Shown here: piece by piece, positions 51,701-63,800 of the stretch
How positions within the stretch are numbered: position 1 is the first letter of the stretch
How the letters are laid out: the number at the start of each line of letters is the position of its first letter
NCBI GenBank assembly: GCA_007449985.2
Contig: VIIQ02000033.1
Coordinates: forward strand, 555,293-619,292
Direction of reading: 5' to 3'
Origin: Desmodesmus armatus
Taxonomy: Eukaryota > Chlorophyta > Chlorophyceae > Sphaeropleales > Scenedesmaceae
DNA: 64,000 nt
Notes under the pieces: generated by a model
The model's database searches: none
What the model was told of the DNA's origin: nothing
The model's input: only the letters and a program-made list of their open reading frames with translations
Made by a program: the position numbers and the translations under genes

Positions 51701-52911
51701 GTTGGTTGTCGGCGGATGACCCACCATGGTGCGCAGTGGTTGCGGTCCGCAAAAATCATCTGGATGGATGTTATGAAAGACAAAAATAGTCTCTTCACAC
51801 ATGCCAACATGCACCCCAATTGGTTCAGAGTCCGGCGCGTAGCGTTGGTGGGTTGTCGGCGGATGACCCACCATGGTGCGCAGTGGTTGCGGTCCGCAAA
51901 AATCATCTGGATGGATGATATGAAAGAAAACATTAGTCTCTTCACACATGCCAACATGCACCCGAATTGGTTCAGAGTCCGGCGCGTAGCGTTGGTTGGT
52001 TGTCGGCGGATGACCCACCATGGTGCGCAGTGGTTGCGGTCCGCAAAAATCATCTGGATGGATGTTATGAAAGACAAAAATAGTCTCTTCACACATGCCA
52101 CATGCACCCCAATTGGTTCAGAGTCCGGCGCGTAGCGTTGGTGGGTTGTCGGCGGATGACCCACCATAACGCGCAGTGGTTGCGGTCCGCAAAAATCATC
52201 AGGATGGATGTAATGAAAGACAAAAATAGTCTCTTCACACATGCCAACATGCACCCCAATTGGTTCAGAGTCCGGCGCGTAGCGTTGGTTGGTTGTCTTT
52301 TTTGGGGGGGGGGGGGGCTCGGTTGGTTGTCGGCGGATGACCCACCATGGTGCGCAGTGGTTGCGGTCCGCAACAATCATCTAGATGGATGTAATGAAAG
52401 ACAAAAATAGTCTCTTCACACATGCCAACATGCACCCCAATTGGTTCAGAGTCCGGCGCGTAGCGTTGGTTGGTTGTCGGCGGATGACCCACCATGGTGC
52501 GCAGTGGTTGCGGTCCGCAAAAAATCATCTGGATGGATGATATGAAAGAAAACATTAGTCTCTTCACACATGCCAACATGCACCCCAATTGGTTCAGAGT
52601 CCGGCGCGTAGCGTTGGTTGGTTGTCGGCGGATGACCCACCATGGTGCGCAGTGGTTGCGGTCCGCAAAAATCATCTGGATGGATGTTATGAAAGACAAA
52701 AATAGTCTCTTCACACATGCCAACATGCACCCCAATTGGTTGAGAGTCCGGCGCGTAGCGTTGGTGGGTTGTCGGCGGATGACCCACCATAACGCGCAGT
52801 GGTTGCGGTCCGCAAAAATCATCTGGATGGATGATATGAAAGAAAACATTAGTCTCTTCACACATGCCAACATGCACCCCAATTGGTTCAGAGTCCGGCG
52901 CGTAGCGTTGG
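48792..52911 (+). repeat. 147-bp satellite array, left block (about 28 monomers)
   Basis: The block AGTCTCTTCACACATGCC recurs about 28 times, most often at exactly 147 bp (for example near 48939, 49086, 49233 and 49380). Landmarks in each monomer are GTCCGGCGCGTAGCG, CGGCGGATGACCCACCATGG and GGTCCGCAAAAATCATCTGG. Variants alternate around GATGATATGAAAGAAAACAT and GATGTTATGAAAGACAAAAA. Four monomers carry a 31-35 bp T6-7/G11-16 insertion (49449, 49921, 51380, 52297), and one has a deletion at about 50529. Because 147 is divisible by three and the monomer lacks stops in several frames, very long open frames appear on both strands; these are not genes. Confidence 0.97.
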
Positions 52912-53199
52912 TTTTTTTTTTTTTTTTTTTGGAGTGAGCAAGTTACAAGAGCGAAGTCAAGCAACAGAAGCCACCCCTCAAAGCTCAGGCAAGAGGATGG
53001 CGCAACCTGGCAGGCACCACCCTGTGAGGGCGCAAGCCGACACCCCCACCACATGGTCTCACGGGCGGCACGTCGAAGTGCAGCCTGCCAAAAAAAAAAG
53101 CATACACGTAGCCAAGACCCGAGAAGCACAACAAACCCCACACAGAAAAGGCCCTCCCGCTTTCCAAACCCCGCTCCCGAACACCCCAGCCCCCGTATG

Positions 53200-56100
53200 A
53201 CCACCCTCCCTCTAGAACGCAAGGCGGGGGCCCATGCCTGCCGCCACTGTGTACAACACCCCTGCTGTTGCCACTTAGCATCAAACCGCTCTGGCGACAG
53301 GACGGGGTTGCGGCCCCGTAGCCAGGACAGAGGCACCCCAGAGTTGAGGCGGATGTCCCTCTGAGACCTAAGCCAGTCCTGTGAGAGCTGCTGCTGCAGT
53401 GCTGCCCTGAACCTGTGGATGACTGCAACACTGCTGTACGGCCGGCCCTCGCTGGCACACCGAACCACCCAGAAGGACTCCAGCAGTAGCAGCCGCAGGT
53501 ATGTCCAAAGCTGCTGCAGCGCTGATGGAGGCTTCCACACTGTGCTGTCATCCAGCAGCAGGATGCGAACGCTACTGAAGTCCACTGCTGCTCCCGGCTG
53601 CACCCTCTGCCACACACCTGCAAACCAAGCCCACACAGCCACGGCGACAGGGCACTGCACAAAGAGGTGAGACAGAGACTCGAGCTGATAGTTGTCTGGA
53701 GTCGGCAGCCGCTGCTGCTGGGTCCCAACCTGCTGCTGTGACTGCGACTGCTGCTGGTGTTGCTGTGCTCCTTCGGTCGCAGCCTGGCCCGGCTGCGGCT
53801 GCGGCTGCTGTTGCGGCTGCCCATCCCCACCCTGCCCCTGCTGCTGCTGCTGCTGCTGTTGCAGCAGCAGCTGTGATCCCCCATTCCCGCCCTGCCCCTG
53901 GTGCTGTTGCTGCTGAGACTGCAGTGCTCCTGCCTGGCCCGGCTGCTGCTGCTGCTGGGGCCCCAGCCGGCACTGCTGCTGCGGACAGCAGCATTGCAGC
54001 AGCTCCTGCATGTTAGTGGCAGCATATACCCTACCATCCCCCACCCTGACGGCGGCATGAAGCATCTGCCATCCAAACACCCGCAGCGGCCGTGGCAGGC
54101 GCTTGTCAGCGGCCCGACGGTACGCTTTTCCCCACGCTGAGTCGGCGTCTGTAGCGGGCTGCAAGCCCCTGGCCAAGGGGTCCTCCGTGTCATCCACGGT
54201 TGGGGTGGTGACATGCTGTAGGTCCTGCTGCTGCCGCCAAGCTGTTGGCTGGGACCCTGCTGCTGTAGCGGCCCTGTCTGCAACCCGCTGCAGGACATGC
54301 TGCCGAGCTGGGCTGTCGTGCATCCACGTAGTATCATATGCTGCCATCTGGTCAGCAGTAGTGATGCGGTGGCGGCCGCTGCTGCTGCTGCTGTTACCTG
54401 TGCTGAAGCCAGTCTGCAGCATCTCTGCAAAGCTGCGCTTGTGCTTCGCTTCCAGCTGCTGCAAACCTGTGCTGGGCGCCAGGTTGCCGTCGCTGTCCCG
54501 CCACAGCCGAGGTCGCACCCCCCTGTCCAGGACCCACCCAGGCTGTGACCTGCATTTGAGCTGCACCAGCCTGCGTGTGATGTCCCTAACTGAATACTGC
54601 ACAACCCCCGTGTCCGGCCCAAAGCCCCACACATTGGGGTCGACCTGGATCTCAGGCCAACGCCCCACCAAGTAGTAGGCCTCAAGGGGCTCCCGCTGTG
54701 TGGCCTCTGACTGCTGCTGCTGCCTGTGCTGCCTGCGTGGGCCGCCCAGCGGAGCGAACACCACGCAGCAAGGAGCGAACACCACACCCTGCGGCACGTC
54801 AGGATCTGTGTTGAGGCAGCGGAGGCTGCCATCTGGCTGCACCTGATACCACTGCTCCCGGTCCTCCATCCCCTGCCACACCCACCTGTCCCCTGAGTCC
54901 ACTTCCCACTGTGACTGCTGCTGCAACGACGGCTGCCGCTGCTGCTGCTGCTGCTGATCTGCAGGCGGCTGGAGAGCCTGCTGCCATGCCGTCGGCAGCA
55001 CGAGGCCATCCACCGCTGGCTGAAAGGACAAGCCTCGCTCTGCCACCTGCCCAAGAGTTGAGTCTGCCGAGCGAGGCTGCACACTGCTGGGCATGTCTCG
55101 GGCAGAGCCGAACAGCACACCTGTGACGGCGCTGGCCACGCTGTGATTCCCCACTACTGGCTCTAGTTTGATCTGATCCACCGTCATGTCGCCGTGGGCG
55201 GCGCGCCTGTGCAGCCCCAGCGACTGGAACGCGGCGACGTGCGCTGCGTGCCTTGGGTTGAGGCGCCGCCGCATTGCTGCTGCTCCCTGCCCCGAGGAGT
55301 GCTGCTGTAGCAGCACCCGCACCCCCACCCCTGCACGCTCCAAGTTGGCCCGCATGAACTGCTTCCATGCTTGCTTGTGGGGGTGCAGGAGTGCTGCCAT
55401 CACCTTTCCCTGCATAGCTGTCACATGTGCCTGCACATCCACGCTGGCTATGCCCCCTGCTTGGGCTGCAGGCTGGCCACCTGCTGAGCTGGGCGCCAAC
55501 GCAGCTGCCTGTTGTCTGTGTTGCGGATGCACCCCAGCCCCAGGATAAAGGCTGAGATGCGGCGCTGGATGAGGCGCATGATGCGCTCAGGTATGGGCAC
55601 AAACTGCGCATGGTACACCAAACAGGAGGCCAGCACCTGCCTGGCTACCTCACACCTGCCTAGCAGTGAGAGGTCGTGCCTGCTCCAGGTGCGTGCCCTG
55701 TGCCCAATGCTGCGCAGCCGCTGCTCAAAAAGCTGGTCTGCAAAGCATGTCGCACCCTCGACAGACAACAGTATGCCCAGGTGCCTGATGGGGGCATCCC
55801 TCGTGTTCACAAACACTATACCCGTCGCTGCATCTAAACCCTGCATGCTGCTGTGAGGTCCCAGCCCCATACCCTGGCTCTTGTCGACGTTGAGCTTGGC
55901 TGCGCTGGCTGCACAGAACGGCTCCACGGCCTGCTGCAGCAAAGTGTCCACGTCCTCCGGTGAGGCCGCATGCAGGGTGGTGTCGTCTGCGTGCTGGTGG
56001 CAGCAGGGGGCGGGGCCCTGGTCGCCCGGCATGTCGATGCTGGTGATCCCACCCTCCCGCTGTAGCTGTCTGCACCTGGCTGCTAACGGCTGCGCTGCTA

Positions 56101-58293
56101 TGACATACAGCAGCGGGCTGAGAGGGCTGCCCTGTGCACAGCCGGAGGGGATGTCAAATGCCCTGCTGCTGTGACCGCCGTTGAAGATGATCTGGCCCAT
56201 GGTGCCCTCCAGCAGCAAGCGCACCCAGCGCCTGCTGCTCTCAGGGAACTGCATGGCCTCCATGCAGCGCAGCAACCACCCCCTGTTGAGGCGGTCGTAT
56301 GCCTTCTCGAAGTCCAAAAAGACAATGCAGCCCGGCCGCTGCACCTCCTGGAGGAAGTCGATTTCCTCCAAGTGATGCAGCACATTGTCTGCAATGTCCC
56401 GCCCTGGGACGAAGGCAGTCTGTGTGGGGTCTATGACGCTGGCGCAAGCTGGACCCAACCTGTGCACCAGCACCTTGGCCACGATCTTGAGATCGCAGTT
56501 GAGGAGGGTGATGGGCCTGTAGCTGGCTGGGTCTGCCCTGGGCTTGCCGCCCCCCTTGTAGATGAGGGTGATCAGGCCCAGCCGCTGCGTCTCTGACAGT
56601 CTAAGCTCCGGCTGCTGGAAGCTGAAGTTGAAGGCTGCTACGAGGTGGTCCCCTACCACCTCCCACATGGCAGTATAGAACTCATAGGTGAGTCCGTCAC
56701 TGCCTGGAGCCTTACCCCGTGGCAGGCTGGCCAGAGCTGCGTGCGCCTCCTGCCCTGTCAGGGTGCCCTCCTCCCCTTCCCCACTGCACTGCTGCTGCTG
56801 CTCCTCGTCTAGTTTCCTATCAATGGCTGCCAGCAGGATGTCCTGCTGCTGCCGGTCCGTGGGGTGGCATGAGAACAGGCCACCCTTGGCGGGATCGTAG
56901 AAGTCTGCCAGCAGCTCCCCCACTGCTGCTATCCCATCCCTTCCCTGCGCTGCTACTGTCACCCCGTCAGGCCGCTGCACCTCAGCGATTGCTTGAGGCT
57001 CCTGGGCAGCCCTGCCCCCCTGGTGGAACAAGAAGGTGGACTGCTCACCGTATACCTCCCAGAGCGGCTCTGTGGCGGCTGCTTCCTGCTCCAGCTGAGC
57101 AGCCTCGAAGGCGGTGAAGGCCTCCTCTGCGGCTAACTGGTCCCGCACCCCCTGTGCATCCTCCATTTCCCGGCTGATGCTGCGTGCAGCAGCGATCTGC
57201 TGCAGGAGACGCTTGCGCTCCTGATTCTGTTGGCTGTTCAGCTGCTGCTCAAGCTGCTGGCAGAGACTCTGAGCCAGCTGCTTGATCTGCTCCCATTCCT
57301 CTGCTGGGTCAAGCCGCGGGCTGCGCTGTTCCAGTGCTGCTATCGCGTCCTGCAGCTGGCGGCGGTACGGGTCCCTGAAGGCCTCCACCCCCAGCATGTG
57401 GTTGGGGAAGCGCCACCGCCCCTTGCCCTGCTCGGGGGTCCCAGGCGGCTGCAGGTAAGCCAGCACTGGGCGGTGATCGCTGGGGAACAGCCTGTGCTGC
57501 ACTGTGCGCTGCAGCCATCCAGCATGGATCATGTCGTCGGAGAGGAAGACATAATCAATGCGGCCCCCCGAGATAGGGCCCAGCACCTCCTGTCCTGCGC
57601 TGTTTGTGCTGCCGGCATGCTGCGTGTAGTGGGTTGGCTGCAGCTGGTGAGGGTGCTGCAGCAACCATGCATCCTGAAGGCCCCCCACAAAGTTGGCTGT
57701 CCGCAGCTCCGCCCCCCCTACCATGCGGCTGGATGCTGCCGGCTGCTGCTGTGCAGCTGGCAGCACATCTGCTGGGCGCATGACGCAGTTGAAGTCACCC
57801 CCGACTATCTGCCCCTGCTGTGTTCCCGACGACACTGCATCTACATACTCCCCTAGAAAGAACTCGGCCCTGTCCTGGGGCGTGCAGGGGGCGTACACTG
57901 CCGTTGCTGCCAGCGTGTTACCCCATGGTGTCTGCCAAGACACCTTCAGCACCCTGCCCACGACGCCCCTGGTGCTCTATAACTGGTCTGCTGCTTCTCC
58001 CAGAACCCGCTGTGAAAGCAGCACGCCCACGCCCCCCGCTGCCCTGCCTCCCTGCTCCTGCTGGTGGCACCAGAACCCCTGGCCCCGCCAAGTCTGCCTG
58101 GCCCTGCCCCCTGCTGTACCCACTGCTGTGCCTGCGTGTCGCTCGTGCAGTGAGTTTCCGACAGCAGGGCTATGTCAACCCGCTGTTTGTGCAGCCAAGT
58201 AAAGACCTTACGCCGCTTCGTGCTGGCGTTGAGGCCGTTGACGTTGACTGCTGCCACCCTGAGGGGGCGGCCCGGCGGTGCTGACTGCACCAT
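53200..58293 (-). pseudogene. LINE ORF2: AP endonuclease, reverse transcriptase and zinc-knuckle tail, disrupted
   Basis: The endonuclease part has VNVNGLNASTKRR, LLSETHC, IVGGDFNCV, RIDYVFLSDD and SDHRPVLAYL. The RT has YRPITLLNCDLKIVAKVL, FLDFEKAYDRLNR (A), PSGCAQGSPLSPLLYV (B), QHADDTTLHA (C), NVDKSQGMGLG (D) and IRHLGILLS (E). The C-terminal part has a Gln-rich insertion, then QLESLSHLFVQCPVAVAVW like zf-RVT, and ESFWVVRCASEG. Three lesions break it: a frameshift near 58090, an in-frame TAG at 57977-57979, and a frameshift near 55470 that joins QQVASL to GGIASVDVQAHVTAMQGK. It is therefore a dead copy, although most of the RT core is intact. The frame stays open through the 3' UTR and the tail into the satellite. 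Confidence 0.88.
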
Positions 58294-58299
58294 CTACTG

Positions 58300-60470
58300 C
58301 TGCCCCCGCGCGCCAGCGCCCCGGCACGCTGAGGGGGGTGTGCAGCCGCTGGTGTGAGCGGCGGGGTGCCAGCTTGGCTGGCATGCTGTGTCCTACCATT
58401 TCCCTCCCGCCCTGCTGCTGCTGGCCCCGCGGCGTGTTGTTGGGCTGCTGGCGGGGGCCATACAGCGTGGCATATCCAGGTGTCATCTGTCCTGCTGTGG
58501 TGCGCGTCGTCCGCCTGAGTGCGGCGACTGCTGCTGCTGCTGGCTGGCTGTTGCTGTCGCTGCTGCTGTCGCCTGCCCCCTCGCTAACGTGTCCGCCGTG
58601 GGCTCTGCTGGCTGGTGTGCTGCTGCTGCTGTTGCTGGGCTGGTGTGCCACCACTAGGCCTGCTGCTGCGTCCTCGTCCGACGCCTCTGCCCCGCTATCG
58701 CTGCCATACTCAAGGCGCCTGATGCCCAGCTCCTCCCTAAGCCAGTCACACACCTCGTCTTCTGAGGGGCCCTCCCGCTGCAGAGCGCTGCGGAACTTCC
58801 TGCAGAAAGCCTGCTGCAGCTGCTGCTTGCGCTCGCTGGGCAGGTCGCTGGCGTCACCGGCTGCATCGTCTGTTACCAGCCGTTCTGCTATCTCCAGCAT
58901 GTCAGCCACCTGCAGCATCACCCCCTGCTGCTGGCTGGGCTGCATGTCAAAGGGGTTCTCCGGCAGGTCTGCGCCGACTCGGACTGGGAGTCCACCTGCA
59001 TGTCGCTGGCGGCCCCTCGTCTAGCTGCTGCTGCTGCTGCTGCTGCTGCTGCCGCTGCTGCTGTTGATGATGTGTGCTGGCTGCTGCTGCTGCTGCGTGG
59101 GTGACTGCTGTAGATCTGCAGGCTGGGGCTGTGGCCGGGGCTGCTGATGCCACCATCGTTGTTGGTGCTGGGCTGCTGGCCTTGCTGCTGTTGCTGTTGC
59201 GCTGTTGCTGTTGCTGCTGGCCATGCTGTTGCTGCTGCTGCTGCTGCTGTGAGGGGGGCTGGCTGTCGCTATGTCCCCCTCCCCGAAGATGCTGTCCAAG
59301 GTTGGCTGCAGCAAGCGCAGCAGTGCTGGGTCTGCTGCGGCCAGGTGTGAGGGTCCAGGGAGGACCTGCCTGCCACCTCAATCCTGACTGGCGGGGAGCC
59401 AGGCAGCCCAGAGTCGAAGGACGCGGGCAACCGTGTGAGCAGTGGGTCGTGGGAGGGCGGCTGCACCCACAGCCCACCGTGTCGGCTGCCGGGCAGGTCA
59501 GCTGGGCGTCACCCATCAGCGCGCTGCCACCCAGGACTCTGCGATTACCTTCCCTTGCTGCTGTGCTGCTCCAAGGAGTGCTGTGCCGATCTTCTCCCGT
59601 GCCCACTGTGGTGCAGCTGATACAGCGTCACTATCGCACACCCAGCCGGCTGGGTGGTAGGTGCCCATGACACCGGCACAATAATGGCGCCGTCCCCCTC
59701 CCCAACTGTCACATTCCCTGCTGCAACTGCATCCTGTGCTGCCGCCCGCGCTTCGGGGGTGTCCAATGCGGTCATGTGCACTGTTTCCCCGCTAAACCTG
59801 ACCTGGTGACGAGCTGCCCATACCTGCGTGCTGTTGGGGCGCACCAAGCCCTTCCTGACCATGGCAGCCGAGGAGGTTTGAAGCTAGGTAGCTTCCTATT
59901 GCGCGCCCTGTATCGTGCCTGCCGCAGGTGCAGCTTGACGACAAGGCTGCTGCCGGCCCCAGCCGTGGTTGGGGCCAGGCTGGAGATAAGGTTGCTGCCG
60001 CTGCTCCAGTATTGGCAGCACCAGACAGGGGGCATCGACCACTTGGGGCTGTAGCGCGGTGGCGGCGGTGGCTGGCCGTGATCGCCCTGCCCGCTGCTAC
60101 ATGAGCGCGAGTCCCAATCCTGTTGCTGCCGGGTGTGCTGTTGCTCCTGCTGCTGCTCCTGCTGCTGCAGCATATCCCATTCCCCCTGTGGCTGCTGTTG
60201 TGGGTCCTGGCCCCAATCCTGCTGCAGGTGAGGGTGACTAGACGAGCGGAGGTCCCAGTCCTGCCGCTGCTGCATGTGCTGGCGCTGCTGGTGCTGCTGC
60301 TGGTGCAGTTCCCATTCCCCCCGCGGCTGCTGCTGGGGGTCCTGGCCCCAGTCCTGCTGAATGTGAGAGCGGCTGCGGTTGCATGTGCGGCAGCTGCTGC
60401 GTATACGTGGCTCCCAAGCCTCTGTCCCTGTGGGTAACGGCTGCGGGCTGGTCGTTGCTGCCCCCACGTG
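58300..60470 (-). pseudogene. LINE ORF1-like region, frame interrupted
   Basis: Gln-rich protein with a tandem unit QQDWGQDPQQQPRGEWE, seen at least twice (about 60370 and 60210). Then comes MVRKGLVRPNSTQVWAARHQ with GETVHMTALDTPEARAAAQD (59862-59640). A further segment has DPLLTRLPASFDSGLPGSPP, then poly-Gln/Ser, and a last frame up to 58208 with ERLVTDDAAGDASDLPSERK. The pieces lie in different frames, so the ORF is broken. Its place upstream of ORF2 fits the RNA-binding ORF1p of L1-type elements. No zinc knuckle or RRM could be proved. Confidence 0.55.
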
Positions 60471-60804
60471 TGTGACATGTTGGCCCCTAAGCTGACATGC
60501 TGGCTGTGGCTAACTGGCTGTGCATATCTAACTGCTGTCACTAATGCTGCTGAGAAATGCTGCTGAGAAGCAGCCTGGACTCAAGCCAGCCCGGGGCAGC
60601 GAGTCCTAGCTGCTCTGTGCTGCTGGTGCTGAGTGGCATCCCGTGGCTGCGTCCCACGGCTGCAGGGTTGCTGCAAAGGAGGGTCCTGTCACAGTGTGGC
60701 TGTCCCTACTGCTGTAGAAAGGGGTGGGATGGGGAGTGTACAGCCGGCTGCAGGATCGTCACTATAGTTTGCTAACATGCTGAACACAACCTGAGTCTAA
60801 GACA

Positions 60805-63800
60805 AAATAGTCTCTTCACACATGCCAACATGCACCCCCAATTGGTTCAGAGTCCGGCGCGTAGCGTTGGTTGGTTGTCGCGGATGACCCACCATGGTGC
60901 GCAGTGGTTGCGGTCCGCAAAAATCATCTGGATGGATGTTATAAAGACAAAAATAGTCTCTTCACACATGCCAACATGCACCCCATTGGTTCAGAGTCCG
61001 GCGCGTAGCATTGGTTGGTTGTCGGCGGATGACCCACCATGGTGCGCAGTGGTTGCGGTCCGCAAAAATCATCTGGATGGATGAAATGAAGAAAACATTA
61101 GTCTCTTCACACATGCCAACATGCACCCAATTGGTTCAGAGTCCGGCGCGTAGCGTTGGTTGGTTGTCGGCGGATGACCCACCATGGTGCGCAGTGGTGC
61201 GGTCCGCAAAAATCATCTGGATGGATTTATGAAAGACAAAATATCTCTTCACACATGCCAACATGCACCCCAATTGGTTGAGAGTCCGGCGCGTAGCGTT
61301 GGTTGGTTGTCGGCGGATGACCCACCATGGTGCGCAGTGGTTGCGGTCCGCAAAAACATCTGGATGGATGTTATAAAGACAAAATAGTCTCTTCACACAT
61401 GCCAACATGCACCCCATTGTTGAGAGTCCGGCGCGTAGCGTTGGTTGGTTGTCGGCGGATGACCCACCATGGTGCGCAGTGGTTGCGTCCGCAAAACATC
61501 TGGATGGATGATATGAAAGAAACATTAGTCTCTTCACACATGCCAACATGCACCCCAATTGGTTCAGAGTCCGGCGCGTAGCGTGGTTGTTGTTGTCGGC
61601 GGATGACCCACCATAGTGCGCAGTGGTTGCGGTCCGCAAAAATCATCTGGATGGATGTTATGAAAGACAAAAATAGTCTCTTCCACATGCCAACATGCAC
61701 CCCAATTGGTTCAGAGTCCGGCGCGTAGCGGTCCGCAAAAATCATCTGGATGGATGTTATGAAAGACAAAATAGTCTCTTCACACATGCCAACATGCACC
61801 CCATTGGTTGAGAGTCCGGCGCGTAGCGTTGGTTGGTTGTCGGCGGATGACCCACCATGGTGCGCAGTGGTTGCGGTCCGCAAAAATCATCTGGATGGAT
61901 GATATAAAGACAAATTTGTCTCTTTACACATGCCAACATGCACCCCAATTGTTTCAGAGTCCGGCGCGTAGCGTTGGTTTGGTTGTCGGCGGATGACCCA
62001 CCATAGTGCGCATGGTTTGCGGTCCGCAAAAATCATCTGGATGGATGTTATGAAAGACAAAAATAGTCTCTTCACACATGCCACATGCACCCCAATTGGT
62101 TCAGAGTCCGGCGCGTAGCGTTGGTTGGTTGTCGGCGGATGACCCACCATGGTGCGCAGTGGTTGCGGTCCGCAAAAATCATCTGATGGATGTTATGAAA
62201 GACAAAATAGTCTCTTCACACATGCCAACATGCCCCCAATTGGTTCAGAGTCCGGCGCGTAGCATTGGTTGGTTGTCGGCGGATGACCCACCATGGTGCG
62301 CAGTGGTTGCGGTCCGCGAAAATCATCTGGATGGATGTCATGAAAGACAAAAATAGTCTCTTCACACATGCCAACATGCACCCCATTGGTTCAGAGTCCG
62401 GCGCGTAGCGTTGGTTGGTTGCGGTCCAAAATTCTTCTGGATGGATGTTATGAAAGGCAAAAATAGTCTCTTCACACATGCCAACATCCACCTCAATTGG
62501 TCAGAGTCCGGCGCGTAGCGTTGTTTGGTTGTCGGCGGATGACCCACCATGGTGCGCAGTGGTTGCGGTCCGCAAAATCATCTGGATGGATGTTATGAAA
62601 ACAAAAATAGTCTTTTTTTTTTGGAGTGAGCAAGTACAAGAGCGAGTCAAGCACAGAACCACCCTTCAAGCTCAGGCAAGAGGATGGCGCACCTGGCAGG
62701 CACCACCCCTGTGAGGGCGCAAGCCGACACCCTCACCACATGGTCTCACGGCGGCACGTCGCAATGCAGCCTGCCAAACAGCAGACCCAGACCCGACCAT
62801 GCACCCGCAAGATGACTAAAGAAAAGCAACGGCAAAGGACAAGCATGCGAGCAACACTAATGCAAGCGTTCAACGCAGAGCCGAGAGAAAGCACCACCGA
62901 TGCGTCACCACCACTCCCACAAAAATAGTCTCTTCACACATGCCAACATTTGGTTGTCGGCGGATGACCCACCATGGTGGGCAGTGGTTGCGGTCCGCAA
63001 CAATCATCTGGATGGATGTTATGAAAGACAAAATAGTCTCTTCACACATGCCAACATGCACCCCATTGGGTTCGAGTCCGGCGCGTAGCGTTGGTTTGTT
63101 TGGCGGATGACCCACCATGGTGCGCAGTGGTTGCGGTCCGCAAAAATCATCTGGATGGATGTAATGAAAGACAAAAATAGTCTCTTCACACATGCCAACA
63201 TTCACCCAATTGGTTCAGAGTCCGGCGCTAGCGTTGGTTGGTTGTCGTCGGATGACCCGCCATGGTGCGCAGTGGTTGCGGTCCGCAAAAATCATCTGGA
63301 TGTGATGTTATGAAAGACAAAATAGTCTCTTCACACATGCCAACATGCACCCCAATTGGTTCAGAGTCCGGCGCGTAGCGTTGGTTGTTGTCGGCGGATG
63401 ACCCCCCATGGTGCGCAGTGGTTGCGGTCCGCAAAATCTCTGGATGGATGTTATGAAAGACAAAAATAGTCTCTTCCCACATGCCAACAGCACCCCAATT
63501 GGTTGAGAGTCCGGCGCGTAGCGTTGGTTGGTTGTCGGCGGCGATGACCCACCATGGTGCGCAGTGGTTGCGGTCCGTAAAAATCATCTGGATGGATGTT
63601 ATGAAAGACAAAAATAGTCTCTTCCACACATGCCACATGCACCCCAATTGGTTGAGAGTCCGGCGCGTAGCGTTGGTTGGTTGTCGGCGGATGACCCACC
63701 ATGGTTCGCAGTGGTTGCGGTCCGCAAAAATCATCTGGATGGATTATATGAAAGACAAAAATAGTCTCTTCACACAGGCCAACATGCCCCAATTGGTTCC

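Larger units (their letters stand above)
52912..60790 (-). mobile_element. Nearly full-length L1-type LINE inserted in the satellite
   Basis: The poly(A) tail is the T19 run at 52912-52930. The 3' UTR follows to about 53250. ORF2 runs from about 58293 to 53200 and ORF1-like sequence fills about 60470-58300, all on the minus strand. Satellite lies on both sides (ending GCGTAGCGTTGG at 52911 and resuming at 60805). It is about 7.9 kb. The right edge is not exact, and no target-site duplication was found. Confidence 0.85.

Noticed and set aside
48435..52882. Long open frames of 185-599 codons on both strands across the satellite
   Set aside because: They arise because the monomer is 147 bp (49 codons) and lacks stops in several frames. 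The repeated peptide changes with frame and strand, and no gene structure is present.
53572..55120. Ala- or Ser-rich minus-strand frames overlapping ORF2
   Set aside because: They are out-of-frame readings of CAG-rich LINE sequence. The frame with SLSHLFVQCPV and ESFWVVR is the real one.
52446..55532. A 1028-codon minus-strand frame joining the LINE C-terminus to satellite sequence
   Set aside because: The frame simply runs through the LINE 3' UTR and poly(A) tail into stop-free satellite. It is a junction artefact, not a fusion gene.
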